Of a DNA stretch of 20,530 bases, positions 12,470 through 20,530 are shown one piece after another. Each line of letters begins with the position of its first letter. Within the stretch, counting starts at the first letter, position 1. Origin of the DNA: Pseudomonadota bacterium (GTDB taxonomy: Bacteria; Pseudomonadota; Alphaproteobacteria; Sphingomonadales; Sphingomonadaceae); contig JAFAGN010000183.1 of assembly GCA_023422695.1 (NCBI GenBank), positions 1 through 20,530 on the forward strand, written 5' to 3'. The position numbers were made by a program, and so were the translations under genes. The notes below the pieces were generated by a model. The model was not told the origin of the DNA, made no database searches, and was given only the letters and a program-made list of their open reading frames with translations.

Positions 12470-14853
12470 AGATCACCCTCGACTGGCTCCGCGAGCATCT
12501 GGACGGCGATTTCACCGTCGATGATGTCGTCGCCACGCTCAACCGCATCGGCCATGAGGTCGAAGGCGTCGAGAATCCCGCCGACAAGCTCAAGGGCTTC
12601 CGCGTCGCCAAGGTGCTGACCGCCGAGAAACATCCGCAGGCCGACAAGTTGCAGGTGCTGACGGTCGACACCGGCGACGGCAAAGCGCCGCTGACCGTCG
12701 TGTGCGGCGCGCCCAATGCCCGCGCGGGACTGGTTGGCGTGCTCGGGCTGCCCGGCGCGGTCGTGCCCGCCAACGGCATGGAGCTGAAGGTCGCCGCGGT
12801 GCGCGGGGTCGAATCGAACGGCATGATGTGCTCGACGCGCGAGCTGGAGCTGGGCGACGACCATGACGGGATCATCGAACTGCCCGCCGATGCCCCCGTC
12901 GGCACCCCCTTTGCCGATTACAGCGGCGCGGGCGACCCGGTGGTCGACATTTCGATCACCCCGAACCGGCAGGATTGCATGGGTGTGCGCGGCATCGCGC
13001 GCGACTTGGCCGCCGCAGGGCTTGGCACGCTGAAGCCGCTCGCCGTCCCGACCATCACGGGCGAGGGCGCGCCCGCGACCGAAATCGCTACCCTCGATCC
13101 CGAAGGCTGCCCCGCTTTCTATGGCCGCACAATCAGCGGCGTCACCAACGGCACCGCCCCCGAATGGATGCGCCGCCGCCTCGAAGCGGTCGGGCAGCGC
13201 TCGATCTCGGCGCTTGTCGACATCAGCAATTATGTGATGTTCGACCTGGGCCGCCCGAGCCATATCTATGACCGCGCCAAACTGACCGGCCCGCTCGTCG
13301 CGCGCCGCGCCAAAGCGGGAGAGACGGTCACCGCGCTTAACGGCAAGGATTACACGCTCACCGACACAATGACGGTGATCGCCGACGACATCGGCGTCCA
13401 CGACATCGCCGGTATCATGGGCGGCGAGCATAGTGGGTGCAGCGAGACGACGACCGACCTGCTGATCGAGGTCGCTTACTTCACCCCCGAACACATCGCG
13501 CTGACCGGACAGGCGCTGGCGCTGACCAGCGACGCGCGCAGCCGCTTCGAGCGCGGGGTCGACCCGGCGTTCCTCAACGACGCGACCGCGATCGTCACCG
13601 CGCATGTGCTGGCGATCTGCGGCGGCACCCCCTCGGCGGTCACCCGCGCCGGAACGCCGCCCGCCGAGGTCAAGACGGTCGATTATGATCCGACGCTGTC
13701 GGCAACGCTCGGCGGCATCGCGATCGCGCCCGAGCGGCAGCAGGACATCCTGACCGCGCTGGGCTTCACCGTCATCGAACAGGGCGGCCGCTGGCAGGTC
13801 GCGGTGCCGAGCTGGCGTCGCGACATCGACGGCGCGCCCGATCTGGTCGAGGAAGTCACGCGCATCACCGGGTTCGATGCGATCGCATCGGTACCGCTGC
13901 CGCGGACCGATGGCGTCGCCAAACCGACCGCGACTGCCGAACAGATACTCGAACGCCGCCTGCGCCGCGCCGCGGCGTCGTCGGGCTTTCACGAAGCGGT
14001 CACCTGGTCGTTCATCAGCGACCGCGATGCCGCGCCGTTCGGCGGCGGCGACTGGTCGCTCGCCAACCCGATCAGCGAAGATCTGAAGGTCATGCGCCCG
14101 TCGCTGCTCCCCGGCTTGCTCGCCGCAGCGGCGCGCAACCAGAACCGCGGCGCCGACAGCATCCGCCTGTTCGAGATCGGGCGGCGCTACCTGTCCGATG
14201 CCGAGCATCCGACGCTGGCCGTGCTGATGGCTGGCGACAAGCAAGCCCGCGGCTGGCAGACGGGCAAGGCTGCACCCTTCGACGCGTTCGACGCCAAGGC
14301 CGCGGCGCTGGCGCTGCTCGACGCCGCGGGCGCCCCCGCCGATCGGTTGCAGGTGATGGAGGCGATGAGCGAGGGCCAGATCTGGCACCCCGGCCAGTCG
14401 GCGACGCTGCGGCTCGGCCCCAAAGCGGTCCTCGCCGAGTTCGGCGCGCTCCACCCGCGGCTGACCCGTCACTTCGACGTCGACGGCCCGGTGATGGCGG
14501 TGCAGATTTTCCTGGATGCGATCCCGGCAAAGCGCGCCAGCGGCCCGGCGCGCGCGGCTTTCACCCCGCCCGCGCTGCAATCGGTGCGCCGCGACTTCGC
14601 GTTCCTCGCGCCGACCAGCCTGACCGCCGCCGACCTCGTCCGCGCAATCCGCGGCGCCGACAAGGCGGCGATCGTCGATGCCCGCCTGTTCGACCGCTTC
14701 GCCGGCCAGGGCGTCCCCGAGGGTCAGGTCAGCCTGGCGGTCGAGGTCGAGCTGCAGCCGATCGAGAAAAGCTTCAATGAAGCCGAGCTGAAGGCGATTG
14801 CCGACAAGGTGGTGTCTGCGGCGGCGAAATTTGGGGCAGTGCTGCGCGGCTAA
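12466..14853 (+). CDS. pheT: Phenylalanyl-tRNA synthetase beta subunit
   Basis: This 795-residue subunit works with PheS in charging and editing tRNA-Phe. Domains in order: an N-terminal region, a tRNA-binding OB fold (about 40-150; HPQADKLQV at 56-64, VCGAPNARAG at 79-88, GVESNGMMCS at 114-123), the B3/B4 editing domain (about 210-385), the B5 domain (about 400-470), a synthetase-like core (about 475-690) with FRLFEIGRRY-like sequence (IRLFEIGRRYL), and a C-terminal ferredoxin-fold anticodon-binding domain (about 700-795) with SVRRDFAFLAP. Length is normal for bacteria. The ATG overlaps the pheS stop by 4 bases and follows GGGGGAA, so the subunits are coupled. The next gene is convergent, 21 bases away, with no clear terminator between. 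Confidence 0.97.
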   Translation: MKITLDWLREHLDGDFTVDDVVATLNRIGHEVEGVENPADKLKGFRVAKVLTAEKHPQADKLQVLTVDTGDGKAPLTVVCGAPNARAGLVGVLGLPGAVVPANGMELKVAAVRGVESNGMMCSTRELELGDDHDGIIELPADAPVGTPFADYSGAGDPVVDISITPNRQDCMGVRGIARDLAAAGLGTLKPLAVPTITGEGAPATEIATLDPEGCPAFYGRTISGVTNGTAPEWMRRRLEAVGQRSISALVDISNYVMFDLGRPSHIYDRAKLTGPLVARRAKAGETVTALNGKDYTLTDTMTVIADDIGVHDIAGIMGGEHSGCSETTTDLLIEVAYFTPEHIALTGQALALTSDARSRFERGVDPAFLNDATAIVTAHVLAICGGTPSAVTRAGTPPAEVKTVDYDPTLSATLGGIAIAPERQQDILTALGFTVIEQGGRWQVAVPSWRRDIDGAPDLVEEVTRITGFDAIASVPLPRTDGVAKPTATAEQILERRLRRAAASSGFHEAVTWSFISDRDAAPFGGGDWSLANPISEDLKVMRPSLLPGLLAAAARNQNRGADSIRLFEIGRRYLSDAEHPTLAVLMAGDKQARGWQTGKAAPFDAFDAKAAALALLDAAGAPADRLQVMEAMSEGQIWHPGQSATLRLGPKAVLAEFGALHPRLTRHFDVDGPVMAVQIFLDAIPAKRASGPARAAFTPPALQSVRRDFAFLAPTSLTAADLVRAIRGADKAAIVDARLFDRFAGQGVPEGQVSLAVEVELQPIEKSFNEAELKAIADKVVSAAAKFGAVLRG

Positions 14854-14874
14854 TCGGATCGCGAGGCCGACGAT

Positions 14875-16095
14875 TCAAAGTCCTTTCGCCACCGGCGCGT
14901 CGTCGTCCAAGCCCAAGGGGCCGAGCGGTTTGCCGACGAGTCCGCTAACCAATGCAGCTTGGATGGATGTCGCGGGCCATAGACGGGACAGCGGACCGAC
15001 CAAGCGGTTGCGAATCATCGGCAGCACTCGGCTGTCCGACTGGTACACCGGCGTGAACAGGGCGGTCAGCCACTGATACATCCGGACATGCCGCCGCCGA
15101 AATCCGACAGCCAGCGCCAAGGCAACTTCCACGCTGCGTGCTTCGGCCAACCCCTTGGCGAGCGCCCAAGCGTCGAGCAGCGCCATGTTCGCGCCCTGCC
15201 CAAGCTGCGGGCTCGCCGAATGCCACGCATCGCCGATGTGGATCAGCGCCGGTTCTGCAGGCGTCCGGAGCGTTCGATGCGCATAGCGGGCAAAGGTCAG
15301 TTGATCGACATCCCCGATTTGTGAAAGCAGCTGCTCGCACGCCGGCCAGAGCGTCGCGACCTGATCTTTCCAAGGCTGAAGCCCCGAAGATCGCCATTGC
15401 TCCAGCCGATCAGCCCGCAGCGACCAGAAAAAGGCCGCCTGCGCCTTGGTCCCATCGGGGGGAACCCCGATCGGGAGAATGCCGACCATGATGCTGGAGC
15501 GGGAATAACGCTGTTCAAGCGCGCGCGGGTCGAATTCGGCGTCGGCGGGCCAGTCGAGGCTTGCCCAGAGCGCGCCATAAGCAAGCTGTCGTCCGGTAGG
15601 TCGCGCGAGCGGCGTCCGCGTCCCCAGTGCATCTACGACCAGATCGAAGGGTTGGCTGGCCGGGCGATCGGCAAAATGAAGGATCCGCTTCGTCCCCGCC
15701 GGGCTGCTACCGTTCAGCATATGACCGGTATGAAGCCGGATATCCTGTCGCAGGACGGCGCGGTGCAGAATCGCGAAAAGGCTTGACCGATGGATGCCGA
15801 TTCCGAACGCACGCGGGTTCCGAAGCGCCGCGTATCGCACGTCGAGGACAACGCGCTCGCCTTCCTGACCCCACAGTCGGTCGATCCGCGCGCCCGCGGC
15901 GAGAACTTCATCGAGCAAACCGAGCCGTGCCAGCACGGCCATCCCCGTCGGCTGAATCATGAGCCCCGAACCGATCGGCCGCGGCGTTTCGAAGCGCTCG
16001 AACAGCGTCACGCGATGCCCCGCGCGCCGGAGCAGCAAAGCCGCGGCGAGCCCGCACGGACCGCAGCCAGCGACCGCAATGTCGAGGTTTTGCAC
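14875..16095 (-). CDS. FAD-dependent monooxygenase-like flavoprotein
   Basis: This 406-residue protein has the FAD-binding fold of the PHBH-like (FAD_binding_3) group. The dinucleotide site is GCGPCG at 10-15 with the acidic E33 ending strand 2. A D155-A-L-G segment stands where the family has its DG motif, and GDAWHSASPQLGQGAN (288-303) contacts the FAD ribityl and phosphate. Such enzymes hydroxylate aromatic or quinone-like substrates using NAD(P)H and O2, or halogenate or epoxidise; the substrate here is unknown. The N terminus requires a GTG start at 16095; the next ATG (residue 46) would remove the FAD site. That GTG lies 4 bases after the glnD stop, with TTAGG just upstream, indicating coupling. 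It converges on pheT. UbiH-type ubiquinone hydroxylase is one alternative, though clear UbiH signatures are absent. Confidence 0.85.
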   Translation of the reverse strand: MQNLDIAVAGCGPCGLAAALLLRRAGHRVTLFERFETPRPIGSGLMIQPTGMAVLARLGLLDEVLAAGARIDRLWGQEGERVVLDVRYAALRNPRAFGIGIHRSSLFAILHRAVLRQDIRLHTGHMLNGSSPAGTKRILHFADRPASQPFDLVVDALGTRTPLARPTGRQLAYGALWASLDWPADAEFDPRALEQRYSRSSIMVGILPIGVPPDGTKAQAAFFWSLRADRLEQWRSSGLQPWKDQVATLWPACEQLLSQIGDVDQLTFARYAHRTLRTPAEPALIHIGDAWHSASPQLGQGANMALLDAWALAKGLAEARSVEVALALAVGFRRRHVRMYQWLTALFTPVYQSDSRVLPMIRNRLVGPLSRLWPATSIQAALVSGLVGKPLGPLGLDDDAPVAKGL

Positions 16096-16099
16096 GGGC

Positions 16100-18859
16100 C
16101 TAAGCTGCCACCGCTTCTTCGCTCGCGCTAGTCGCCGCTTCTAGGAGGCGCTTCTCGAGCGATTTCACGCGCGCCGCGCTGTCGATCTTGTCGCCGATCA
16201 GGTCGGTCACGTAAAAAGTATCGACCGCGCGTTCGCCATAGGTGGCGACGTGCGCGCTGTGGACGGTCACCTTGGACTGGAACAGCGCATAGGCGAGCTG
16301 GTTGAGCAGTGCGGGGCGGTCCTGCGCGTTGACTTCGATCACGGTGAAGCGGTTCGACGCCTTGTTGTCGACGAAGACATTGGGGGCGATGCGGAACGCC
16401 TCGGCGCGGGTGCGCGGGAGGGCGCGGGCTTCGAGTTTGGGGAGCAATTTCTGGCGATTAGCGAGCGCATCCTCGATCGCGCGGGTCAGCCGGCCGATCT
16501 GGCCCGGCTCGTCAAACGGGCGACCGAGCGGATCCTGGACGAGGAAATTGTCGAGCGCGAGGCCGTCGCGCGTCGTGTGGATGCGCGCATCGATGATATT
16601 GCCCCCGGCCAGATGGATGCCCCCCGCGATGCGATAGAACAGCCCCGGATGGTCGGCGGCGAGCACCATCACCAGCGTCGCGCCGCGATCGTCGTCGGGG
16701 ACCGCGGCGATGTGCAGCGGCGCGTCGCCCGCCTGCCGGATATGGACCAGGTTGGCGGCGATCACCTCGACGGGCTCGGCGATCCAGTAGCTTTCGGGCA
16801 GGCGCCGCGCGACCTTGTCGAACGTCTTCTGGTCGAAGCCGAATTGCGCCGCGACCGCCTCTTTCTTGCTCGCGATGCGTTGTTCGCGGCCCTTTTGCTT
16901 GTGGCCGAGGCGCAGGACTTCCTCTGCGGCGTCGTAGAGCTCGGTGAGCAACTGACGTTTCCAGCTGTTCCACACGCCCGGCCCGACGGCGCGAATATCG
17001 ACCACCGTCAGCACGAGCAGCAGCCGCAGCCGCTCGGGACTTTGCACCTGTCCCGCGAAGTCTAGGATCGTCTTGAAATCGGCGAGGTCGCGTTTGAACG
17101 CGGTCGCTGACATCAGCAGATGATAGCGCACCAACCACGAGACGGTCTCCGTCTCGGCCTCGCTGAGCCCCAACCGCGGGCAGACGCGCAGCCCCAGTTC
17201 GGCGCCGAGCACACTATGGTCGCCGCCGCGCCCCTTGGCGATGTCGTGCAGCAGCACGGCGCAATAGAGGACGCGGCGCGAATGGATCTGCCCCATGATC
17301 GCCGTCGACAGCGGATGGTCGTCCTGAAGCCTCCCCTGTTCGATGTCGGCGAGCAGCCCGATCGCGCGGATCGTATGTTCGTCGACGGTGTAGTGATGAT
17401 ACATGTCGAACTGCATCTGCGCGACGACGCGGCCGAAATCGGGCACGAAGCGGCCGAACACCCCCGCCTCGTTCATCCAGCGCAGCACCGTTTCGGGATC
17501 GCGTGGGCTGGTGAGCACGTCGAGGAACAGCGCGTTGGCGCGCGCGTCGCGGCGCACCCGGTGCGTTTCGATCAGCTTGGCATCGTGACGCGCCTGCCGC
17601 ATCGCCTGCGGATGGATTTCCAGCCCATGTTTGTCGGCGAGCGCGAAGATTTCGATGAGGCGCACCGGATCGGCCTGAAAAAAGTCGTCCGACGGCAGCG
17701 CGAGGCGACCGCGGTCGAGCACGAAGCCATGGAGCTTGCCCGGGCGCCGCCGGATCGTCGGCAGAAAGCGCCGCCCGCGCGCCGCCATCTGGTCGTCGAG
17801 ATGCGCGAGGAAGGTACCGGTGACGTCGCCGACGCTTTTGGCGTGGAGAAAGTAAAGCTGCATGAAGCGTTCGACCGCGCTCTTGCCCGGCCGTTCGGCA
17901 AATTGCATCCGCCGCGCGATCTCAGGCTGAACGTCGAAGGTCAGCCGGTCCTCGGCGCGTCCCGTGATGACATGCAGGTGGCAGCGGACCGCGAGCAGGA
18001 AATTTTCGGCGCGCGCGAACTGGCGGAGCTCGCGCACCGAGAGTAGCCCCGCATCGACCAGTTCGGGCACGGTGCGCACGCGGTGGATGAACTTGCCGAT
18101 CCAGAACAGGGTGTGAAGGTCGCGCAGCCCCCCCTTTCCTTCCTTCACATTGGGTTCGACGACGTAGCGCGAATCGCCCATGCGCTTGTGCCGCTCGTCG
18201 CGCTCGGCAAGTTTTTCGGCGACAAAGGCGCGCGCGTTGCCTGCGACGACCTCGGCATCGAAGCGCGCTGACGCCTGATCGTAGAGGTCGCGGTCGCCCC
18301 ATATAAAGCGCCCTTCGAGCAGCGCGGTGCGGATGGTCAGGTCGTCTCTGGCGGCGCGCACCATCTCGTCGACCGAGCGCGACGAATGGCCGACCTTCAG
18401 CCCGAGATCCCACAGTGTATAGAGCTGCGCCTCGATCACCTGTTCGGTCCAGCTCGTCTGCCTGAAGGGCGTCAGGAAGCCGATGTCGATGTCGCTGTGC
18501 GGCGCCATTTCGCCGCGCCCATAGCCGCCGACCGCGATGAGCGTGATCCGCTCGCCCGCCGAGCGATTGCCCGCGGGATAGAGGTGGCCGACGGTGAAAT
18601 CATGACTGAGCCGGACGATCTGGTCGATCAGGAATGCGGTCGCCTGCGCCGCGACGCGCCCCGCCGAGGGGTGCGCAAGCAGGCGGCGCTCGATCTCGGC
18701 CCGCCCCTCGTCGAGCGCCACCTTGAGCAGACCGACCATCGCGCGGCGGCGCTGAGCCGCATCAGCGGTTTCGGCAGCAATCTCGTCGAGCCGCCCCGCC
18801 AGCGCGCGGCGATCGATGATCGCGCGGCGCTGATCGAGATGGGCGAACGGATCGCTCAT
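16100..18859 (-). CDS. glnD: PII uridylyltransferase / uridylyl-removing enzyme
   Basis: This 919-residue nitrogen sensor attaches UMP to PII proteins (GlnB/GlnK) when glutamine is low and removes it when glutamine is high. Domains in order: a nucleotidyltransferase domain with GGYGRGEMAPHSDIDIG (111-127) and its two catalytic Asp, a helical linker region, an HD domain for UMP removal (LLHDIAKGRGGDHS), and two C-terminal ACT domains (about 727-800 and 838-905) that bind glutamine. All key motifs look intact and length matches alphaproteobacterial GlnD. The ATG at 18859 overlaps the mutS stop as ATGA; upstream in-frame codons to 19195 lie inside mutS and encode Arg-rich non-family sequence. 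mutS-glnD adjacency is, to my knowledge, common in alphaproteobacteria. Confidence 0.97.
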   Translation of the reverse strand: MSDPFAHLDQRRAIIDRRALAGRLDEIAAETADAAQRRRAMVGLLKVALDEGRAEIERRLLAHPSAGRVAAQATAFLIDQIVRLSHDFTVGHLYPAGNRSAGERITLIAVGGYGRGEMAPHSDIDIGFLTPFRQTSWTEQVIEAQLYTLWDLGLKVGHSSRSVDEMVRAARDDLTIRTALLEGRFIWGDRDLYDQASARFDAEVVAGNARAFVAEKLAERDERHKRMGDSRYVVEPNVKEGKGGLRDLHTLFWIGKFIHRVRTVPELVDAGLLSVRELRQFARAENFLLAVRCHLHVITGRAEDRLTFDVQPEIARRMQFAERPGKSAVERFMQLYFLHAKSVGDVTGTFLAHLDDQMAARGRRFLPTIRRRPGKLHGFVLDRGRLALPSDDFFQADPVRLIEIFALADKHGLEIHPQAMRQARHDAKLIETHRVRRDARANALFLDVLTSPRDPETVLRWMNEAGVFGRFVPDFGRVVAQMQFDMYHHYTVDEHTIRAIGLLADIEQGRLQDDHPLSTAIMGQIHSRRVLYCAVLLHDIAKGRGGDHSVLGAELGLRVCPRLGLSEAETETVSWLVRYHLLMSATAFKRDLADFKTILDFAGQVQSPERLRLLLVLTVVDIRAVGPGVWNSWKRQLLTELYDAAEEVLRLGHKQKGREQRIASKKEAVAAQFGFDQKTFDKVARRLPESYWIAEPVEVIAANLVHIRQAGDAPLHIAAVPDDDRGATLVMVLAADHPGLFYRIAGGIHLAGGNIIDARIHTTRDGLALDNFLVQDPLGRPFDEPGQIGRLTRAIEDALANRQKLLPKLEARALPRTRAEAFRIAPNVFVDNKASNRFTVIEVNAQDRPALLNQLAYALFQSKVTVHSAHVATYGERAVDTFYVTDLIGDKIDSAARVKSLEKRLLEAATSASEEAVAA

Positions 18860-20530
18860 GCCTCGTCCGCCAGCAGGCGTTTGAGCGCGTAAAGCGCGTC
18901 GAGCGCCTCGCGCGGGGCGAGCGCGTCGGGGTCGATCCGGGCCAGCGCGTCGCGCAGCGCATCGACCTGTTCGGCGGGCGCGGCGACGAGCGTGGCGGCG
19001 AACAGCGGCAAATCGTCGAGTCCTGCGGCGAGGCCGCCGGTTTTCTCGCGCCCCGCTTCGAGCTTGGCCAGCACCGCTTCGGCGCGCTTGACGACGCCCG
19101 CGGGAACCCCGGCGAGGCGCGCAACGGCAAGGCCATAGCTGCGATCGGCGGGACCGTCGGCAAGCTCGTGGAGCAGCACCAGATCGCCCTGCCATTCGCG
19201 GGCGCGGACATGGTGGAGCGAAAGCGCATTCAGGGTCTCGGCGAGCCGCGTCAGCTCATGGTAATGCGTCGCGAACAGGCAGCGGCACCGGTTGACCTCG
19301 TGCACCGCCTCGACCACCGACCACGCCAGCGCCAGCCCGTCATAAGTCGAGGTGCCGCGCCCGACCTCATCGAGAATGACGAAGCTCTGCGGAGTCGCCT
19401 GCGCGAGGATCGCGGCGGTTTCGACCATTTCGACCATGAAGGTCGATCGTCCGCGCGCGAGATTGTCGCTGGCCCCGACGCGGCTGAACAATTTGTCGAC
19501 GAGCCCGAGCTTCGCCGATGCAGCGGGGACAAACGCCCCCGCCTGCGCCAGCACGACGATCAGCGCATTCTGGCGCAGAAAGGTCGATTTACCGCCCATG
19601 TTCGGGCCGGTGACCAGCCACAGCCGATCATTTCCGGACAGCGACACATCGTTGGGCACGAACCGCTCGCCCGCTTTTGCCAGCGCCGCCTCGACCACCG
19701 GATGGCGGCCACCGGCGACGTCGAGGCACGGCTCGTCGGCCAAGTCGGGACGGCACCAATTGTGGCTCATCGCATGGTCGGCGAGCGCCGCGGCGACGTC
19801 GATCCGCGCCAGCACGTCGCAGCTCGCCGCAATCGCCTCGCGGCGGGCGATCGCCGCATCGATGAGCGCTTCTAGATGCGCGGCCTCGGCGGCGACCGCA
19901 TGCACCCCCGCCTGCGTCACCCGGCTTGCGGCCTCGTGCAGATCCGACGAGTTGAAGCGCACCACGCCCGCCAGCGTCTGGCGATGGGTAAAGCCCGATT
20001 CGGGCGCCATCAGCGCGTCGGCGTGCTTCGCGGGTACCTCGACATGATAGCCAAGCACGCCATTGTGGCGGATCTTGAGCGAGGCGATGCCGGTACGATC
20101 GCGATACCCCGCTTCGAGCTGTGCGATCGCCTTGCGCCCGTCGCGCGCGGTTTCGCGCAAGGCGTCAAGCGCATGGTCATAACCCTCGGCGATATAGCCG
20201 CCCTGCGCCGCGTCGACCGGCGGCGTTTCGACCAAGGCACGCGACAGTTCGTCGACCAGCGCGCCATGGCCGTCGAGTGCGGGAAGCAGGCGCGCGAGCA
20301 GCGGCGGCAGATCGGCGCGCCGCGCCAGATGTTCGCGCAGAAGCCGCGCGCCACCGAGCGCATCGCGGAGCTGGGCGAGGTCGCGTGGCCCGCCGCGCCC
20401 GGCGACGAGGCGACCGAGCGCGCGCCCGGCGTCGGGAAGCGCGCGGAGCGAAGCGCGCAGTTCGCCACGCCAAAGGGCGTCGCGCGCGAGCGCGTCGACA
20501 AGGTCGAGCCGGTCGAGGATTGCTCCCTTG
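18856..20530 (-). CDS. mutS: DNA mismatch repair protein MutS (partial, N terminus outside the window)
   Basis: The frame is open from the right window edge to its stop at 18856, giving 557 residues. Since MutS usually has 850-900, about 300 N-terminal residues (mismatch-recognition and connector domains) lie beyond the edge. What is seen: lever and clamp helices beginning KGAILDRLDLVDALARD, then GYHVEVPAKHADAL, and a complete ATPase domain. The ATPase has Walker A TGPNMGGKST, Walker B FVILDEVGRGTSTYDG and FATHYHEL. The C-terminal dimerisation tail ends KRLLADEA. MutS finds mismatches and recruits MutL. A TTG at 20235 is an internal codon, not a start. glnD follows with a 4-base overlap. Confidence 0.96.
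   Translation of the reverse strand, partial: KGAILDRLDLVDALARDALWRGELRASLRALPDAGRALGRLVAGRGGPRDLAQLRDALGGARLLREHLARRADLPPLLARLLPALDGHGALVDELSRALVETPPVDAAQGGYIAEGYDHALDALRETARDGRKAIAQLEAGYRDRTGIASLKIRHNGVLGYHVEVPAKHADALMAPESGFTHRQTLAGVVRFNSSDLHEAASRVTQAGVHAVAAEAAHLEALIDAAIARREAIAASCDVLARIDVAAALADHAMSHNWCRPDLADEPCLDVAGGRHPVVEAALAKAGERFVPNDVSLSGNDRLWLVTGPNMGGKSTFLRQNALIVVLAQAGAFVPAASAKLGLVDKLFSRVGASDNLARGRSTFMVEMVETAAILAQATPQSFVILDEVGRGTSTYDGLALAWSVVEAVHEVNRCRCLFATHYHELTRLAETLNALSLHHVRAREWQGDLVLLHELADGPADRSYGLAVARLAGVPAGVVKRAEAVLAKLEAGREKTGGLAAGLDDLPLFAATLVAAPAEQVDALRDALARIDPDALAPREALDALYALKRLLADEA

Noticed and set aside
12415..14580. Long open frame on the minus strand opposite pheT (721 codons)
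   Set aside because: Antisense shadow of pheT with low-complexity Arg/Gly/Ala-rich translation, no ribosome site and no recognisable domain.
17120..18046. Open frame on the plus strand opposite glnD (308 codons)
   Set aside because: glnD is intact through this stretch; the translation has no domain and no initiation signal.
20235..20235. TTG at 20235 as the start of a short MutS-like gene
   Set aside because: The same frame continues unbroken to the window edge and encodes typical MutS helices, so this is an internal codon of a gene cut by the edge.
1..20530. CRISPR array, tRNA, rRNA, prophage or transposase genes
   Set aside because: No regularly spaced repeats, no cloverleaf or rRNA sequence recognised, and no integrase, transposase or phage structural protein among the convincing genes.

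Overview
The window reads as a chromosomal segment of an alphaproteobacterium of the order Sphingomonadales (Sphingopyxis/Sphingomonas-like). This placement is an inference. It rests on the high GC content with GC-saturated third codon positions, the character of the proteins (alphaproteobacterial HisN, GlnD and PheT, a short GluRS, a membrane-anchored LytTR regulator), and short intergenic repeats built on a CCGGC-N4-CCGGGAT core of a kind I associate with sphingomonads. There is no rRNA, tRNA, CRISPR array, transposase, integrase or phage gene. The content is mainly housekeeping, with a few accessory regulators and proteins of unknown role.

Left block, minus strand (about 1-5550). Transcription runs leftward: a DUF2306-type membrane protein, nadE (glutamine-dependent NAD+ synthetase), a DoxX-type membrane protein, gltX (glutamyl-tRNA synthetase), a stand-alone tonB-type energy transducer, then rpmG (ribosomal protein L33). 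The tonB and rpmG genes each end in a clear rho-independent terminator. The gltX-tonB gap holds a strikingly AT-rich, palindrome-dense promoter/operator.

Middle block, plus strand (about 5690-14853). It begins with a membrane-anchored LytTR DNA-binding regulator, divergent from the DUF2306 gene, followed by a small secreted protein of unknown function. Next come prs (PRPP synthetase), a cupin and hisN (histidinol-phosphatase), tightly packed, so that PRPP supply and a late histidine step lie together. The ribosomal pair rpmI-rplT follows and ends in a strong terminator. A 417-bp gap with no gene holds several hairpins and repeats and leads to an AraC-family regulator, then to the overlapping pair pheS-pheT. 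The regulator and gap therefore separate rplT from pheST, which are often adjacent in alphaproteobacteria.

Right block, minus strand (about 14875-20530). Transcription runs leftward through mutS (C-terminal two thirds only; the gene enters from beyond the right edge), glnD (PII uridylyltransferase, overlapping mutS by 4 bases) and an FAD-dependent monooxygenase-like flavoprotein that starts with GTG 4 bases after the glnD stop. This block converges on pheT with only 21 bases between stops and no obvious terminator there.

I found no clear new defence or mobile system. The most interesting leads are the multi-palindrome operator in front of tonB, the LytTR/DUF2306/secreted-protein neighbourhood with an 11-bp inverted repeat between the divergent genes, the 10-bp-period direct repeat in front of the AraC gene, and the flavoprotein coupled to glnD.
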